This document shows positions 7,362 to 15,603 of a DNA stretch of 64,000 bases, piece after piece. Origin of the DNA: Bacteroidales bacterium (lineage in GTDB: Bacteria > Bacteroidota > Bacteroidia > Bacteroidales > VadinHA17); NCBI GenBank assembly GCA_016715075.1, contig JADKBK010000038.1:73188-137187 (forward strand). Direction: 5' to 3'. Position 1 is the stretch's first letter, and each line of letters begins with the position of its first letter. The position numbers and the translations under genes were made by a program. A model generated the notes under the pieces. It was not told the DNA's origin. It did no database searches and saw only the letters and a list, made by a program, of their open reading frames with translations.

Positions 7362-8777
7362 TCATCTTTTTCCTTTAAGAATCCACATCTCCTCAATCTC
7401 CTCCAGTGACTTGCCAGTTGTTTCAGGCAATAGTTTCCATACTATGAGCATGTAGGGGATACACATCAGGGCAAAAAGCCAGAAGGTACCTGCCGGAGTA
7501 AGAGAGGTAAGCATCACGGGGGTAAGCTGGCCTATCAGATAGGTTCCGATCCAGAGTGAAAGACCTGCTATTGACATGGCTGCTCCCCTCACTTTTACGG
7601 GATACATCTCAGAAAGTAAAACAAAGATCACTGCACATATAGAAATTGCACAACAGAAAATATAGAAAAGGAAAAAAATCAGCAGGAAGAGATGAGGAAT
7701 TCCCAGTTCCGTACCTTTGGCAAAATAAAATCCAATAAGCAGAAGAGCTATAATCATTCCAGATACTCCCCAGTACACAAGTTTTTTACGTCCTACCTTA
7801 TCTATAATTATCAGTGCAAGCACTGTAGTCAGCATATTAACGAGTCCGACAAGCACCTGGTAGAAGAGAGAATCCCCGCTTGAGAGGCCGCTTTCCGCAA
7901 ATATTGTTGGACCGTAATAGAGGACGGCATTAACTCCCATGAGCTGACCCAGCATGGCAAGGGCAACTCCGATGAAGAGAGCCAATCTGAAGCCAGGCTG
8001 CAACAGCATTCTCCAGTTGGTTTGGGTTTCTGATGCAATAAGATTTTTAATATTATTTGCCTGGATCAAAGCTTCATCCTTTCCATATATCCTGCTTAGT
8101 ATCAATGATGCTTTCTTTTCTTCTCCCTTAACAACAAGCCATCGGGGACTTTCCGGAATAAAAAAGAGCACAATAAAGAAAAGGACTGCCGGAACAGCCT
8201 CCATGCCGAGCATCCCTCTCCATACCTCTGTTGCAAAGACTTTTCCATACAGCCCGCCGGTTCCTCCGTTCTGAATCAGTGTTTCAGAATAATGCAGGAG
8301 TCCGAAATTCGCCAGATAGGCACCAAGAAAGCCTACCGTAATGGCCAGCTGATACATTGATACCAGTCTTCCCCGGTAACTGGGGACAGATATTTCTGCT
8401 ATATACAGAGGTGAAATGACAGATGCAACCCCGATTCCTATTCCGCCAAGGATTCTCGCAACTACCAGTTGAACTTCATTGGCTGCAATCATGCATCCAA
8501 TTCCTGACAGTGAAAAAAGAACTGCAGAGATTATCAGAACAATTTTTCTTCCGAATTTGTCACTCAGGGATCCGGCCACCATAACGCCTGCAATTGATCC
8601 TGCCAGGGCACATCCTACGTACCATCCCTTTGTAATGTCATCGAGATTGAATTGTTTTGAGACCTGATCCACCGTGCCAGAAATAACTGCCGTATCGTAT
8701 CCAAAAAGAAATCCCCCCAGTGAGGCCACCACCGAGAGCCAGATTACATATGCAAGTTGATTCGAATGCTCCTTCAT
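7362..8777 (-). CDS. Sugar porter family MFS transporter
   Basis: A 471-residue, 12-span sugar:proton symporter of the XylE/GLUT type in the inner membrane. Family hallmarks are GGFLFGYDTAVISG near residue 21, the DKFGRK loop near 70, PESPRWLVVKGEE near 208 and PETTGKSLEEIEE near the C-terminus. The likely substrate is a monosaccharide. Its start lies two bases after the stop of the DUF4434 gene, so the two are co-translated. It probably imports the sugar handled by the AGE epimerase downstream. Family is secure; substrate is unknown. Confidence 0.93.
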   Translation of the reverse strand: MKEHSNQLAYVIWLSVVASLGGFLFGYDTAVISGTVDQVSKQFNLDDITKGWYVGCALAGSIAGVMVAGSLSDKFGRKIVLIISAVLFSLSGIGCMIAANEVQLVVARILGGIGIGVASVISPLYIAEISVPSYRGRLVSMYQLAITVGFLGAYLANFGLLHYSETLIQNGGTGGLYGKVFATEVWRGMLGMEAVPAVLFFIVLFFIPESPRWLVVKGEEKKASLILSRIYGKDEALIQANNIKNLIASETQTNWRMLLQPGFRLALFIGVALAMLGQLMGVNAVLYYGPTIFAESGLSSGDSLFYQVLVGLVNMLTTVLALIIIDKVGRKKLVYWGVSGMIIALLLIGFYFAKGTELGIPHLFLLIFFLFYIFCCAISICAVIFVLLSEMYPVKVRGAAMSIAGLSLWIGTYLIGQLTPVMLTSLTPAGTFWLFALMCIPYMLIVWKLLPETTGKSLEEIEEMWILKGKR

Positions 8778-8779
8778 AA

Positions 8780-9871
8780 CTATTTTATATTGAAATATTC
8801 CCTGTACCGGTCGTAGAGATGGCCAGCCTGGATGTAAGCCGACTGCGGGCTCATAAAATGTGAGAATTCAAAGGTTATCCCTTTATCGTATCCTGCCCTT
8901 TTTGCAGCTTCAAGTTTGAGTCGGAGCTTATCAAATTTGATAGGGAAGAACTTTATTGGCATATCTCTGTCAAATGTCTCAGCGTTGGTCCAGCATTTCA
9001 TTCCATATTTGTCAGCAAGCTTTTTGTTGACACTAAAGAATGCATCAAGCTCATCATAATCGATATGACCGTCCTGAAATGCACATGCATCAACCACATC
9101 ATGAATACCGTCAAAGATCTCACCCCACTCTTTTTCATGTTCCTGCACTGAAACGGAATTAGCCTTTGTGATATCTCCTCCTGCTGCTTCAACGGCTTTC
9201 TTGCCATCGATCCACGGGGAGATAAAAGTAGGAAGTCCTCCTGATACATCCTTGCATTGTTTTCCCATAGCATGAAAAGCTCCTATCGCACCTTTTGTTT
9301 TACGGCTTATCTCACCGCTGATATACCACCCCTGGAAGCTTTTATATTTACTTCCATAGTTCTGCCACACTTCGTCAATCACATATTTATTGTCCTCAAT
9401 CTCCCATGACAGATCGCCAGTATCCCAGTATTTCCCTGAGTCATAGAGTCCGAAATAGAATTTAATGCCATGTCTGTCTGCCACTCGCAGGAACATATCC
9501 AGAAGATCGACCGAAGGCATATAACAACCTTTGTTCAGGAGGTATTTCGACGGCCATGTTATAAATTTTCTGTAACCTGAACGGATCATGATGACAGTAT
9601 CAATCCCTATAGCCTTCATATGGCCGAATTCGGTATTCCACTCTTTCTCTCCCCAGTTTTGATGAGGAATGTCGTGTGAGATCTCATCGAGGAATGTTCC
9701 GGTTATTTGCAGGGCATTAGCCTTTGGGACAATGAGTTTTGATTCGGGATAATCTTCAGAATTCCCTAAAGTATTGTCACTTGCACATCCGTTAACAGGA
9801 ATTGTCAGGGCCGCCATGCCTGCCAGGGTGGATTTTGCGAGGAAATCACGGCGCGAGTGTTCTGCTTTCAT
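8780..9871 (-). CDS. DUF4434 domain protein, exported (Tat/lipoprotein)
   Basis: A 363-residue protein starting with a twin-arginine type leader (SRRDFLAKSTLAGMAALT) and a possible lipobox ending in NGCAS, so it is probably exported and lipid-anchored. The body looks like a TIM-barrel DUF4434 protein: TGTFLDEISHDIPHQNWG near residue 57, a GIDTVIMIRSGYRK strand, and FYFGLYDSGKYW. Such proteins are found among glycan-utilisation genes and may be glycosidase-like. Placement between a FAD oxidoreductase and a sugar porter supports a role in glycan processing. No catalytic residues can be assigned with confidence. Confidence 0.75.
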   Translation of the reverse strand: MKAEHSRRDFLAKSTLAGMAALTIPVNGCASDNTLGNSEDYPESKLIVPKANALQITGTFLDEISHDIPHQNWGEKEWNTEFGHMKAIGIDTVIMIRSGYRKFITWPSKYLLNKGCYMPSVDLLDMFLRVADRHGIKFYFGLYDSGKYWDTGDLSWEIEDNKYVIDEVWQNYGSKYKSFQGWYISGEISRKTKGAIGAFHAMGKQCKDVSGGLPTFISPWIDGKKAVEAAGGDITKANSVSVQEHEKEWGEIFDGIHDVVDACAFQDGHIDYDELDAFFSVNKKLADKYGMKCWTNAETFDRDMPIKFFPIKFDKLRLKLEAAKRAGYDKGITFEFSHFMSPQSAYIQAGHLYDRYREYFNIK

Positions 9872-9929
9872 TCAGGTATATTGTTTAATTGGTGAAGTAT
9901 TGTGTAAGAGAGATTCCGGATTTTTGTTA

Positions 9930-11651
9930 TTAAGCTGGCCATTGAGTTTCAATTCCCTGTGAACGGATAAGACGCTGAAATTCATTAAGGAGGTCCTTTT
10001 TCTGTCGGACTGCTTCGGGTGTAACCTTTTTGTCAATGGCAAATGCCGCAAGTGAGCCTGCCGATTCACCGATATTCCATTCAACGGGGTGAAGCCTGTA
10101 ACATCCGTTTGTTATATGTGTAGTTCCAATATTCTTATTTGCAGCAATCAGATTTTTCATGCGTACAGGAATGAGAGCTCCCAGAGGTATCTGAAAAGGC
10201 AGAGAATCAATATCTATATAATTTGTTCCGGCAAATGATGGATGAAGGTCGATACGATAAAATCCAACACCAACACTATCAGGAAACTCCGCAGCTTTAA
10301 CATCCTCTTTTTTCCCTGTTACCTGTGATCTGTTAGCCAGTCCCACATGTTCTTCCAGTACTGTGAACTTCGCTTTTATCCTGCGTGATTCCCTTATGTA
10401 AGGTGATTTGGCAAGGCCGTCGGAAGTACCCATGATGTCTCCCCGCGGGCGAATCCCGGGCCATCCGTATCCTTTATCAGGTCTGGGAACTTCAGTCTGA
10501 AGCCAGTAAAGGAGAGAAAGACTGAGCTGCCTGGCTCCCTCAAGATGGCGTTCATATTCTGAAGGAGTGGCGTCTATAATATTTCCAGTAAGGTAATCAT
10601 TCTGTGGCCAGTTAACAATTGTGATATCGCCTCTGTAAGTTCCCGGAAGGAAATTCAGCCTGTTGATAATTCTCCTGTAGCTCCATAAATTGAAAAGAGA
10701 AGGATCTTCTGTTCCTTCGGGGATGAGGCTGTTGACAACAGGTTTAAGGTTTATTGGATCGGTATGTGAAAGGTCCAATAGTCTACCAGACCAGGGAGGC
10801 GTAAGCTTTGGTGTAAAATTCTTCCAGAAATCATAATCACGCGGCTTATCAATAACATGATTTTCTCCCGCAATATGATCCATTGCAAAACAGACTGTGA
10901 AAGCCTGGTTGTTGGAGGGATCTGCTATTTCCGGTGCATGCAGTTCTCCTGTATCTTTTTTTGACTCAGTGCCTGTTACATATTCAGTACCAGTTAATGG
11001 AAGCAGGTCACCCAGTTCAGTAGCATCTATAAAATATGGAGCTGATAAAATTATGGTTCGTCCGTGAAGCTTACTGACTGCCTTTAGTGAACGGATTTCA
11101 TCCCCGCTTACATCGGCGCTTTCGATTTTTGTATCGGTGAGCAGGGTAAGTCTGCCGGAACTGATATACGGTGCCATCATATCGCTGAGTACAGCTAAAG
11201 CAACTCTCGGTTCATGGCATAATCTTGAGACTGACCCGTCGCCCGGATTCAGAATCTTGTTTTCCCTTGCAGCGTTTGTTAGCGGATAGTTTCGACAATA
11301 ATATTCGCGGATGGCTGTCCGCAGATTCCGAAAAAGCCTTGTTGACCCGTGTGATTCAATCCACTGGTGTTCATCCGGTGGAACTCCCTGTGAGGTGAGT
11401 TGTCCGCCAATCCAGTCTGTCTCTTCAGTAAGGATGACCGCTAATCCGTTCCGCAATGCTCCGAGTGCTGCGGCACATCCTCCCAGACCTCCACCGGCAA
11501 TTATCACATCAGCTTTCAGCTCATATCCCTTATTTAAGGAATTTTTATAATTCCCGGTAAAATTAAGGTAATCCGGAAATCCTGAAAATGAAGCGGCTGC
11601 AAGTGTACCGCCTGACAGAGTTGCAAGCTCAATAAATTTTTTCCGCTTCAT
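9930..11651 (-). CDS. FAD-dependent oxidoreductase (FAD_oxidored family), exported
   Basis: A 573-residue flavoprotein. A signal-like N-terminus (KRKKFIELATLSGGTLAAAS) is followed by the dinucleotide-binding motif GGGLGGCAAALGALRNG near residue 53 and EETDWIGGQLTSQG, typical of PF12831 proteins. The middle part has the conserved FIDATELGDLLPL block. Members of this family occur in Bacteroidota and Planctomycetes carbohydrate clusters and are thought to oxidise sugar-derived substrates; the actual reaction is unknown. It starts a group with the DUF4434, porter and AGE genes, and lies 28 bases after the sdhB gene on the same strand, so it may share the sdh transcript. Confidence 0.85.
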   Translation of the reverse strand: MKRKKFIELATLSGGTLAAASFSGFPDYLNFTGNYKNSLNKGYELKADVIIAGGGLGGCAAALGALRNGLAVILTEETDWIGGQLTSQGVPPDEHQWIESHGSTRLFRNLRTAIREYYCRNYPLTNAARENKILNPGDGSVSRLCHEPRVALAVLSDMMAPYISSGRLTLLTDTKIESADVSGDEIRSLKAVSKLHGRTIILSAPYFIDATELGDLLPLTGTEYVTGTESKKDTGELHAPEIADPSNNQAFTVCFAMDHIAGENHVIDKPRDYDFWKNFTPKLTPPWSGRLLDLSHTDPINLKPVVNSLIPEGTEDPSLFNLWSYRRIINRLNFLPGTYRGDITIVNWPQNDYLTGNIIDATPSEYERHLEGARQLSLSLLYWLQTEVPRPDKGYGWPGIRPRGDIMGTSDGLAKSPYIRESRRIKAKFTVLEEHVGLANRSQVTGKKEDVKAAEFPDSVGVGFYRIDLHPSFAGTNYIDIDSLPFQIPLGALIPVRMKNLIAANKNIGTTHITNGCYRLHPVEWNIGESAGSLAAFAIDKKVTPEAVRQKKDLLNEFQRLIRSQGIETQWPA

Positions 11652-11679
11652 GGAGAGATTTCTTCCTGGGTTGATTCTT

Positions 11680-12414
11680 TCAGAACGCTTTGTAGAATTC
11701 CCGATTTAGCCTGGCTATATTCTGCAGTTTAATCTCTTTCGGGCATTCTGCTTCACATGCTCCGGTATTGGAACAATTTCCGAAACCAGCTTCGTCCATT
11801 GCCTTTACCATGGCGCGTACCCTGTCCTTTGCTTCAATCTGTCCCTGTGGCAGAAGTGCGAATTGTGATATTTTGGCGGAAACAAATAACATGGCGGAGG
11901 CGTTTTTGCAGGCGGCAACGCAGGCACCGCATCCTATACATATCGCCGAGTCGAAAGCTGCATCAGAATTCTTTTTCGGGATAAGGTTGGCGTTCGCATC
12001 AGGAGCAGCTCCTGCATTGATGGAGATATATCCACCAGCAACCTGAATCTTGTCAAAAGCTGTTCTGTCGACGATCAGATCCTTTATTACCGGAAATGGC
12101 TTCGCTCTCCATGGTTCTATCCAGACTGTATCTCCATCCTTGAAGAATCTCATCGAAAGGTGGCATGTAGTTATGGCAGGAACCGGTCCATGAGGGTGCC
12201 CGTTAATGTACATCCCGCATGATCCGCAGATCCCTTCCCGGCAGTCATGGTCAAAAGCGACAGGGTCTATATCCTGTTCAACAAGCTTTTTATTCAGGGC
12301 ATCGAGCATCTCAAGAAAAGCCATTTCAGGAGATACATTATCCATCTGATAGGTAACAAAAGTCCCTTTAGCCTTAGCATTTTTCTGACGCCATATTTTC
12401 AACGTTAGTTTCAT
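11680..12414 (-). CDS. sdhB: Succinate dehydrogenase/fumarate reductase iron-sulfur subunit
   Basis: A 244-residue electron-transfer subunit linking the flavoprotein to the membrane cytochrome. The plant-type [2Fe-2S] cluster site is CREGICGSCGMYINGHPHGP near residue 60. The ferredoxin-like half carries CIGCGACVAACKNA near 148 and CSNTGACEAECPKEI near 215, giving the [4Fe-4S] and [3Fe-4S] ligands. It is the last of the sdhC-A-B genes, in the usual Bacteroidota order. The 154-base gap to sdhA contains short tandem repeats. Confidence 0.95.
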   Translation of the reverse strand: MKLTLKIWRQKNAKAKGTFVTYQMDNVSPEMAFLEMLDALNKKLVEQDIDPVAFDHDCREGICGSCGMYINGHPHGPVPAITTCHLSMRFFKDGDTVWIEPWRAKPFPVIKDLIVDRTAFDKIQVAGGYISINAGAAPDANANLIPKKNSDAAFDSAICIGCGACVAACKNASAMLFVSAKISQFALLPQGQIEAKDRVRAMVKAMDEAGFGNCSNTGACEAECPKEIKLQNIARLNREFYKAF

Positions 12415-12442
12415 ATTCTATCTTATTAATTTCAATATATAG

Positions 12443-12494
12443 GTCTTGCGGTCTGGTGTCTTGCGGTCTGGTGTCTTGCGGTCTGATGTCTTGG
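12443..12494. repeat. 15-bp tandem repeat between sdhA and sdhB
   Basis: The unit GTCTTGCGGTCTGGT occurs about three and a half times, the last copies diverging (GTCTGATGTCTTGGG). It lies in the untranslated gap between two genes of one operon. Confidence 0.8.
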
Positions 12495-12529
12495 GCTGGT
12501 GAAAGTCAACTTTAAAAACTGTCCCTCGA

Positions 12530-12568
12530 CCTGCACCTGCGCCTGCACGACCTGCACGACCTGCACGA
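12530..12568. repeat. 9-bp tandem repeat abutting sdhA stop codon
   Basis: CCTGCACGA is repeated exactly three times at 12542-12568, preceded by two degenerate copies (CCTGCACCTGCG). The array touches the sdhA stop codon at 12569. Confidence 0.85.
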
Positions 12569-14488
12569 CTATTTGTAGCTTCTTACTTTCATTTCAACTT
12601 CTACAAAATTAAGTTCTTCCTTATGAAGTATATGTGGTTGACCCTCGCCTGCATACTCCCAGGCAGCAACATAGGCATACTTTTCATCATTTCTCTGGGC
12701 TTCCCCTTCCGGTGTCTGATACTCCTCCCTGAAATGTGCCCCGCATGATTCCTTCCTGTTCAGGGCATCGGTGACAAGCAGTTCAGCCAATTCAAAATAA
12801 TCAGCCACTCTGCCGGCTTTTTCCAGCTCCTGGTTAACCTCACTATCAGGTCCGGGAATATTGAGATCATTCCAGAATTCCGCTTTAAGATCATTGATTA
12901 GCGTAAGGGCTTTTTTCAGTCCCTCTTCATTTCTTACCATACCGCAGTAGTCCCACATGATCTTGCCAAGCCGTTTATGGAAGGAAGAAGCTGTCTGTTT
13001 TCCCTTTATTGCCAGGAACTTATTAATCCTTTCAACTGCCGCTTTTTCCGTTTCAACAAATTCGGGTCTGTCAGTGGAGACCGGTGGTATTTTTATTTCA
13101 TCTGCCAGGTAATTGCTTATTGTATTGGGAAGAATAAAATATCCGTCGCCGGCTGCCTGCATCAGTGAGCTGGCTCCCAGTCTGTTGGCTCCATGATCGG
13201 AAAAATTTGATTCCCCGATGGAATAGAGACCTGGAATTGTTGTCATAAGCTCATAGTCAACCCATAACCCACCCATAGTATAATGCCCTGCAGGATATAT
13301 TCGCATAGGTTCCGTATAAGGGTCTATTCCGGTTATTGTAACATACATGTCAAACAGGTTGCCATATTTGTTTTCGATTGCTTTTTTACCCTGCTTTTTT
13401 ATGGCGTCAGTAAAATCAAGATAGACAGCAAGACCTGTTTCGCTCACCCCAAAGCCGGCATCGCATCTCTCCTTTGCTGCCCTTGAGGCAACATCCCTTG
13501 GTACAAGGTTCCCGAATGCCGGGTATCTTCTTTCAAGGAAATAGTCTCTCTCTTCGCTGGGTATGATATTTGGAGGTCGTGAGTCTCCCTTTGATTTAGG
13601 AACCCATACGCGTCCGTCATTTCTTAGTGATTCCGACATAAGCGTGAGCTTTGACTGAAATTCATTCAGCTGGGGAACACAGGTAGGATGGATCTGTATG
13701 AAACTGGGATTTGCAAAAAGCGCCCCTTTCTTATGAGCTTTCCAGGCTGCTGATGCATTTGAATTTACAGCAAGAGTGGAGAGATAATAAATGGTCCCGT
13801 AGCCACCGGTTGCAAGCACTACCGCATGTGCTCCATGCCTTTCAATTTCACCTGTTATAAGATTGCGGGTTATAATTCCCCTTGCTTTACCGTCGATAAT
13901 AACGAGATCAAGCATCTCACGGCGGGGGTACATTTTTACATTTCCTTTTTTAATCTGCCTGTTGAGCGATGAATAGGCTCCAAGCAGACACTGCTGCCCT
14001 GTTTGCCCCTTGGCATAGAATGTCCTTGACACCTGAACTCCGCCAAAAGACCTGGTATCAAGAGTCCCTCCATAATCACGTGCAAACGGGACACCAAGAG
14101 CCGTATAGTGGTCGATAACCTGGGTGCTTACTTCTGCAGCCCTGTAGACATTAGCTTCGCGTGCCCTGAAGTCGCCGCCCTTAATCATATCATAGAACAA
14201 ACGATAAGTACTGTCGCCATCACTCTGATAATTCTTCGCTGCATTTATTCCACCCTGGGCAGCAACAGAATGTGCCCTTCTGGGGGAATCCTGGTAACAA
14301 AAATTCTTGACGCTGTACCCCAGCTCTCCAAGAGATGAAGCAGCTCCGGCACCTGATAGTCCGGTGCCGATAACAATAATTTCAAGCTTTTTCTTGTTGG
14401 CAGGGTTGACCAGTTTAACTGAAGACTTAAATTTGGTCCACTTCTGTGCCAACGGACCTTCAGGTATCTTTGAATTTAATTTTTCCAT
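12569..14488 (-). CDS. sdhA: Succinate dehydrogenase/fumarate reductase flavoprotein subunit
   Basis: A 639-residue catalytic subunit that interconverts succinate and fumarate. The FAD-binding GTGLSGAGAASSLGELG motif is near residue 41 and the covalent-flavin histidine is in RAHSVAAQGGINAAKN near 73. Substrate-site blocks include the HPTCVP and GRVWVPK regions, GGLWVDYE and the SLMQAAGDG motif. The sequence is of the epsilonproteobacterial/Bacteroidota B-type rather than the E. coli type. It lies 26 bases after sdhC. Direction of reaction depends on lifestyle and cannot be read from the sequence. Confidence 0.96.
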   Translation of the reverse strand: MEKLNSKIPEGPLAQKWTKFKSSVKLVNPANKKKLEIIVIGTGLSGAGAASSLGELGYSVKNFCYQDSPRRAHSVAAQGGINAAKNYQSDGDSTYRLFYDMIKGGDFRAREANVYRAAEVSTQVIDHYTALGVPFARDYGGTLDTRSFGGVQVSRTFYAKGQTGQQCLLGAYSSLNRQIKKGNVKMYPRREMLDLVIIDGKARGIITRNLITGEIERHGAHAVVLATGGYGTIYYLSTLAVNSNASAAWKAHKKGALFANPSFIQIHPTCVPQLNEFQSKLTLMSESLRNDGRVWVPKSKGDSRPPNIIPSEERDYFLERRYPAFGNLVPRDVASRAAKERCDAGFGVSETGLAVYLDFTDAIKKQGKKAIENKYGNLFDMYVTITGIDPYTEPMRIYPAGHYTMGGLWVDYELMTTIPGLYSIGESNFSDHGANRLGASSLMQAAGDGYFILPNTISNYLADEIKIPPVSTDRPEFVETEKAAVERINKFLAIKGKQTASSFHKRLGKIMWDYCGMVRNEEGLKKALTLINDLKAEFWNDLNIPGPDSEVNQELEKAGRVADYFELAELLVTDALNRKESCGAHFREEYQTPEGEAQRNDEKYAYVAAWEYAGEGQPHILHKEELNFVEVEMKVRSYK

Positions 14489-14514
14489 GATATGATGTTA
14501 TTATCTTTCCAGTA

Positions 14515-15159
14515 CTACCTGAAAAGCCAAAGTGAGATTGAGATGAAAGCAAAAGATATTGGAATAACTATTGAATAGATGAGTGCAACAACTTTGACTA
14601 CCGGAGTCCAGATCCTGTGATTAAGTCCCAGAGTCTGAAAGGCCGATGAAAAAGCATGGAACAGATGAAATCCGAGAAGGGCAAAACAGGTAAGATATAT
14701 ATAATTGTACAGGGGGATTTTGAAAAGATTATGAGCTACTGAATAAAAATCTTCAGGATTTCCTTTGACTAGTCCCAGCTTGATAAAATAGAAATTAAAT
14801 AAATGTAGTATAAGGAAGATCATAATTGATGCTCCCGTCCAGATCATGAACTTTGAGAAGAATGAAGTCTCTGTCTTACTCCCGCTGACGTACCCCACAG
14901 GTCTTGCAAACCAGTTCTGGATCTGAAGCATAATGCCCCATGTAATATGCACCAGGATCGTGGCAAAAAGAACAATTTCCATGATCTTCACCAGAGGAAA
15001 TGTGGCCATGAAGTGCGCTGCACTGTTAAACTGAGCAGGATTGTCACTAAGTAATAAAAGGTTGATGATCAGGTGAACCGGAAGGAAAGTGAGAAGGAAG
15101 ATACCGGCCAGCGCCATCACAAATTTCTTGGAGATTGAGGAAAACAAAATTTTACTCAT
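14515..15159 (-). CDS. sdhC: Succinate dehydrogenase cytochrome b subunit (B-type)
   Basis: A 214-residue membrane anchor with five predicted spans, matching the single di-heme cytochrome b558 subunit of B-type enzymes. Candidate heme histidines occur in LPVHLIINL near residue 26, ILVHITWGIML near 69, LILHLFNFYF near 121 and LGFHLFHAFSSAF near 163. It starts the sdhC-A-B operon and is preceded by a good promoter match. It passes electrons between menaquinone and the Fe-S subunit. Confidence 0.92.
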   Translation of the reverse strand: MSKILFSSISKKFVMALAGIFLLTFLPVHLIINLLLLSDNPAQFNSAAHFMATFPLVKIMEIVLFATILVHITWGIMLQIQNWFARPVGYVSGSKTETSFFSKFMIWTGASIMIFLILHLFNFYFIKLGLVKGNPEDFYSVAHNLFKIPLYNYIYLTCFALLGFHLFHAFSSAFQTLGLNHRIWTPVVKVVALIYSIVIPISFAFISISLWLFR

Positions 15160-15210
15160 GGGATATGAAATATTTAAAGTTTATCTGTTTCAAAAGCCGG
15201 GGAAGTTTAC

Positions 15211-15241
15211 CAAAAGTAATTTTTAAAGGTAAGAAATAAAA
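15211..15241 (-). promoter_or_regulatory. Bacteroidota-type promoter for the sdh operon
   Basis: Read on the minus strand, TTTT (15241-15238) is followed after 19 bases by TACTTTTG (15218-15211). This matches the -33/-7 pattern TTTG-N19-TAnnTTTG with one mismatch. It lies 51 bases upstream of the sdhC start. Confidence 0.5.
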
Positions 15242-15342
15242 TTCCACAGCTATGCTAATTATCACAAATTGCTTATTCCGCTACTGCCTTTTCAGGTATT
15301 CAATTATTGGAGACCTTTGCAAAATTAAATAAATCATTTGAT

Positions 15343-15600
15343 ATGTATTTCTTCTATGACAGAAGGTGAGTCACCTATATTGACTCTGGAAAAGGTCGTG
15401 CAATTGTATTGCTTTATGGGTCCCTTGAGACTTCCGGGAGTGTCTGCGAATCTTGAGAAATTGCCACAGGCTGTTCAGCGCTCGAAGGGAATTGATTCGG
15501 GTCTGAGCGATGAGGGAATTATTGCTGTATTGAACGGTATGATTGCCAGACCGCCTCTTTTATTTATGAATAGCCAGTGCCTTATATTTAGAAGCCGTGC
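15343..15600 (+). pseudogene. Relic of an alpha/beta hydrolase gene
   Basis: From ATG 15343 the frame reads MYFFYDRR then stops, but continues in the same frame as VTYIDSGKGRAIVLLYGSLETSG, the start of an alpha/beta hydrolase (normally LLHGFLETS). It stops again at about 15455. A second frame then gives LEKLPQAVQRSKGIDSGLSDEGIIAVLNGM, which fits a later part of the same family. The nucleophile-elbow region and the C-terminus are missing, and the oxyanion-region His is now Tyr. This is a decayed gene with stop codons and a large deletion. It sits tail to tail with the ctp gene. Confidence 0.65.
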
Positions 15601-15603
15601 ATA

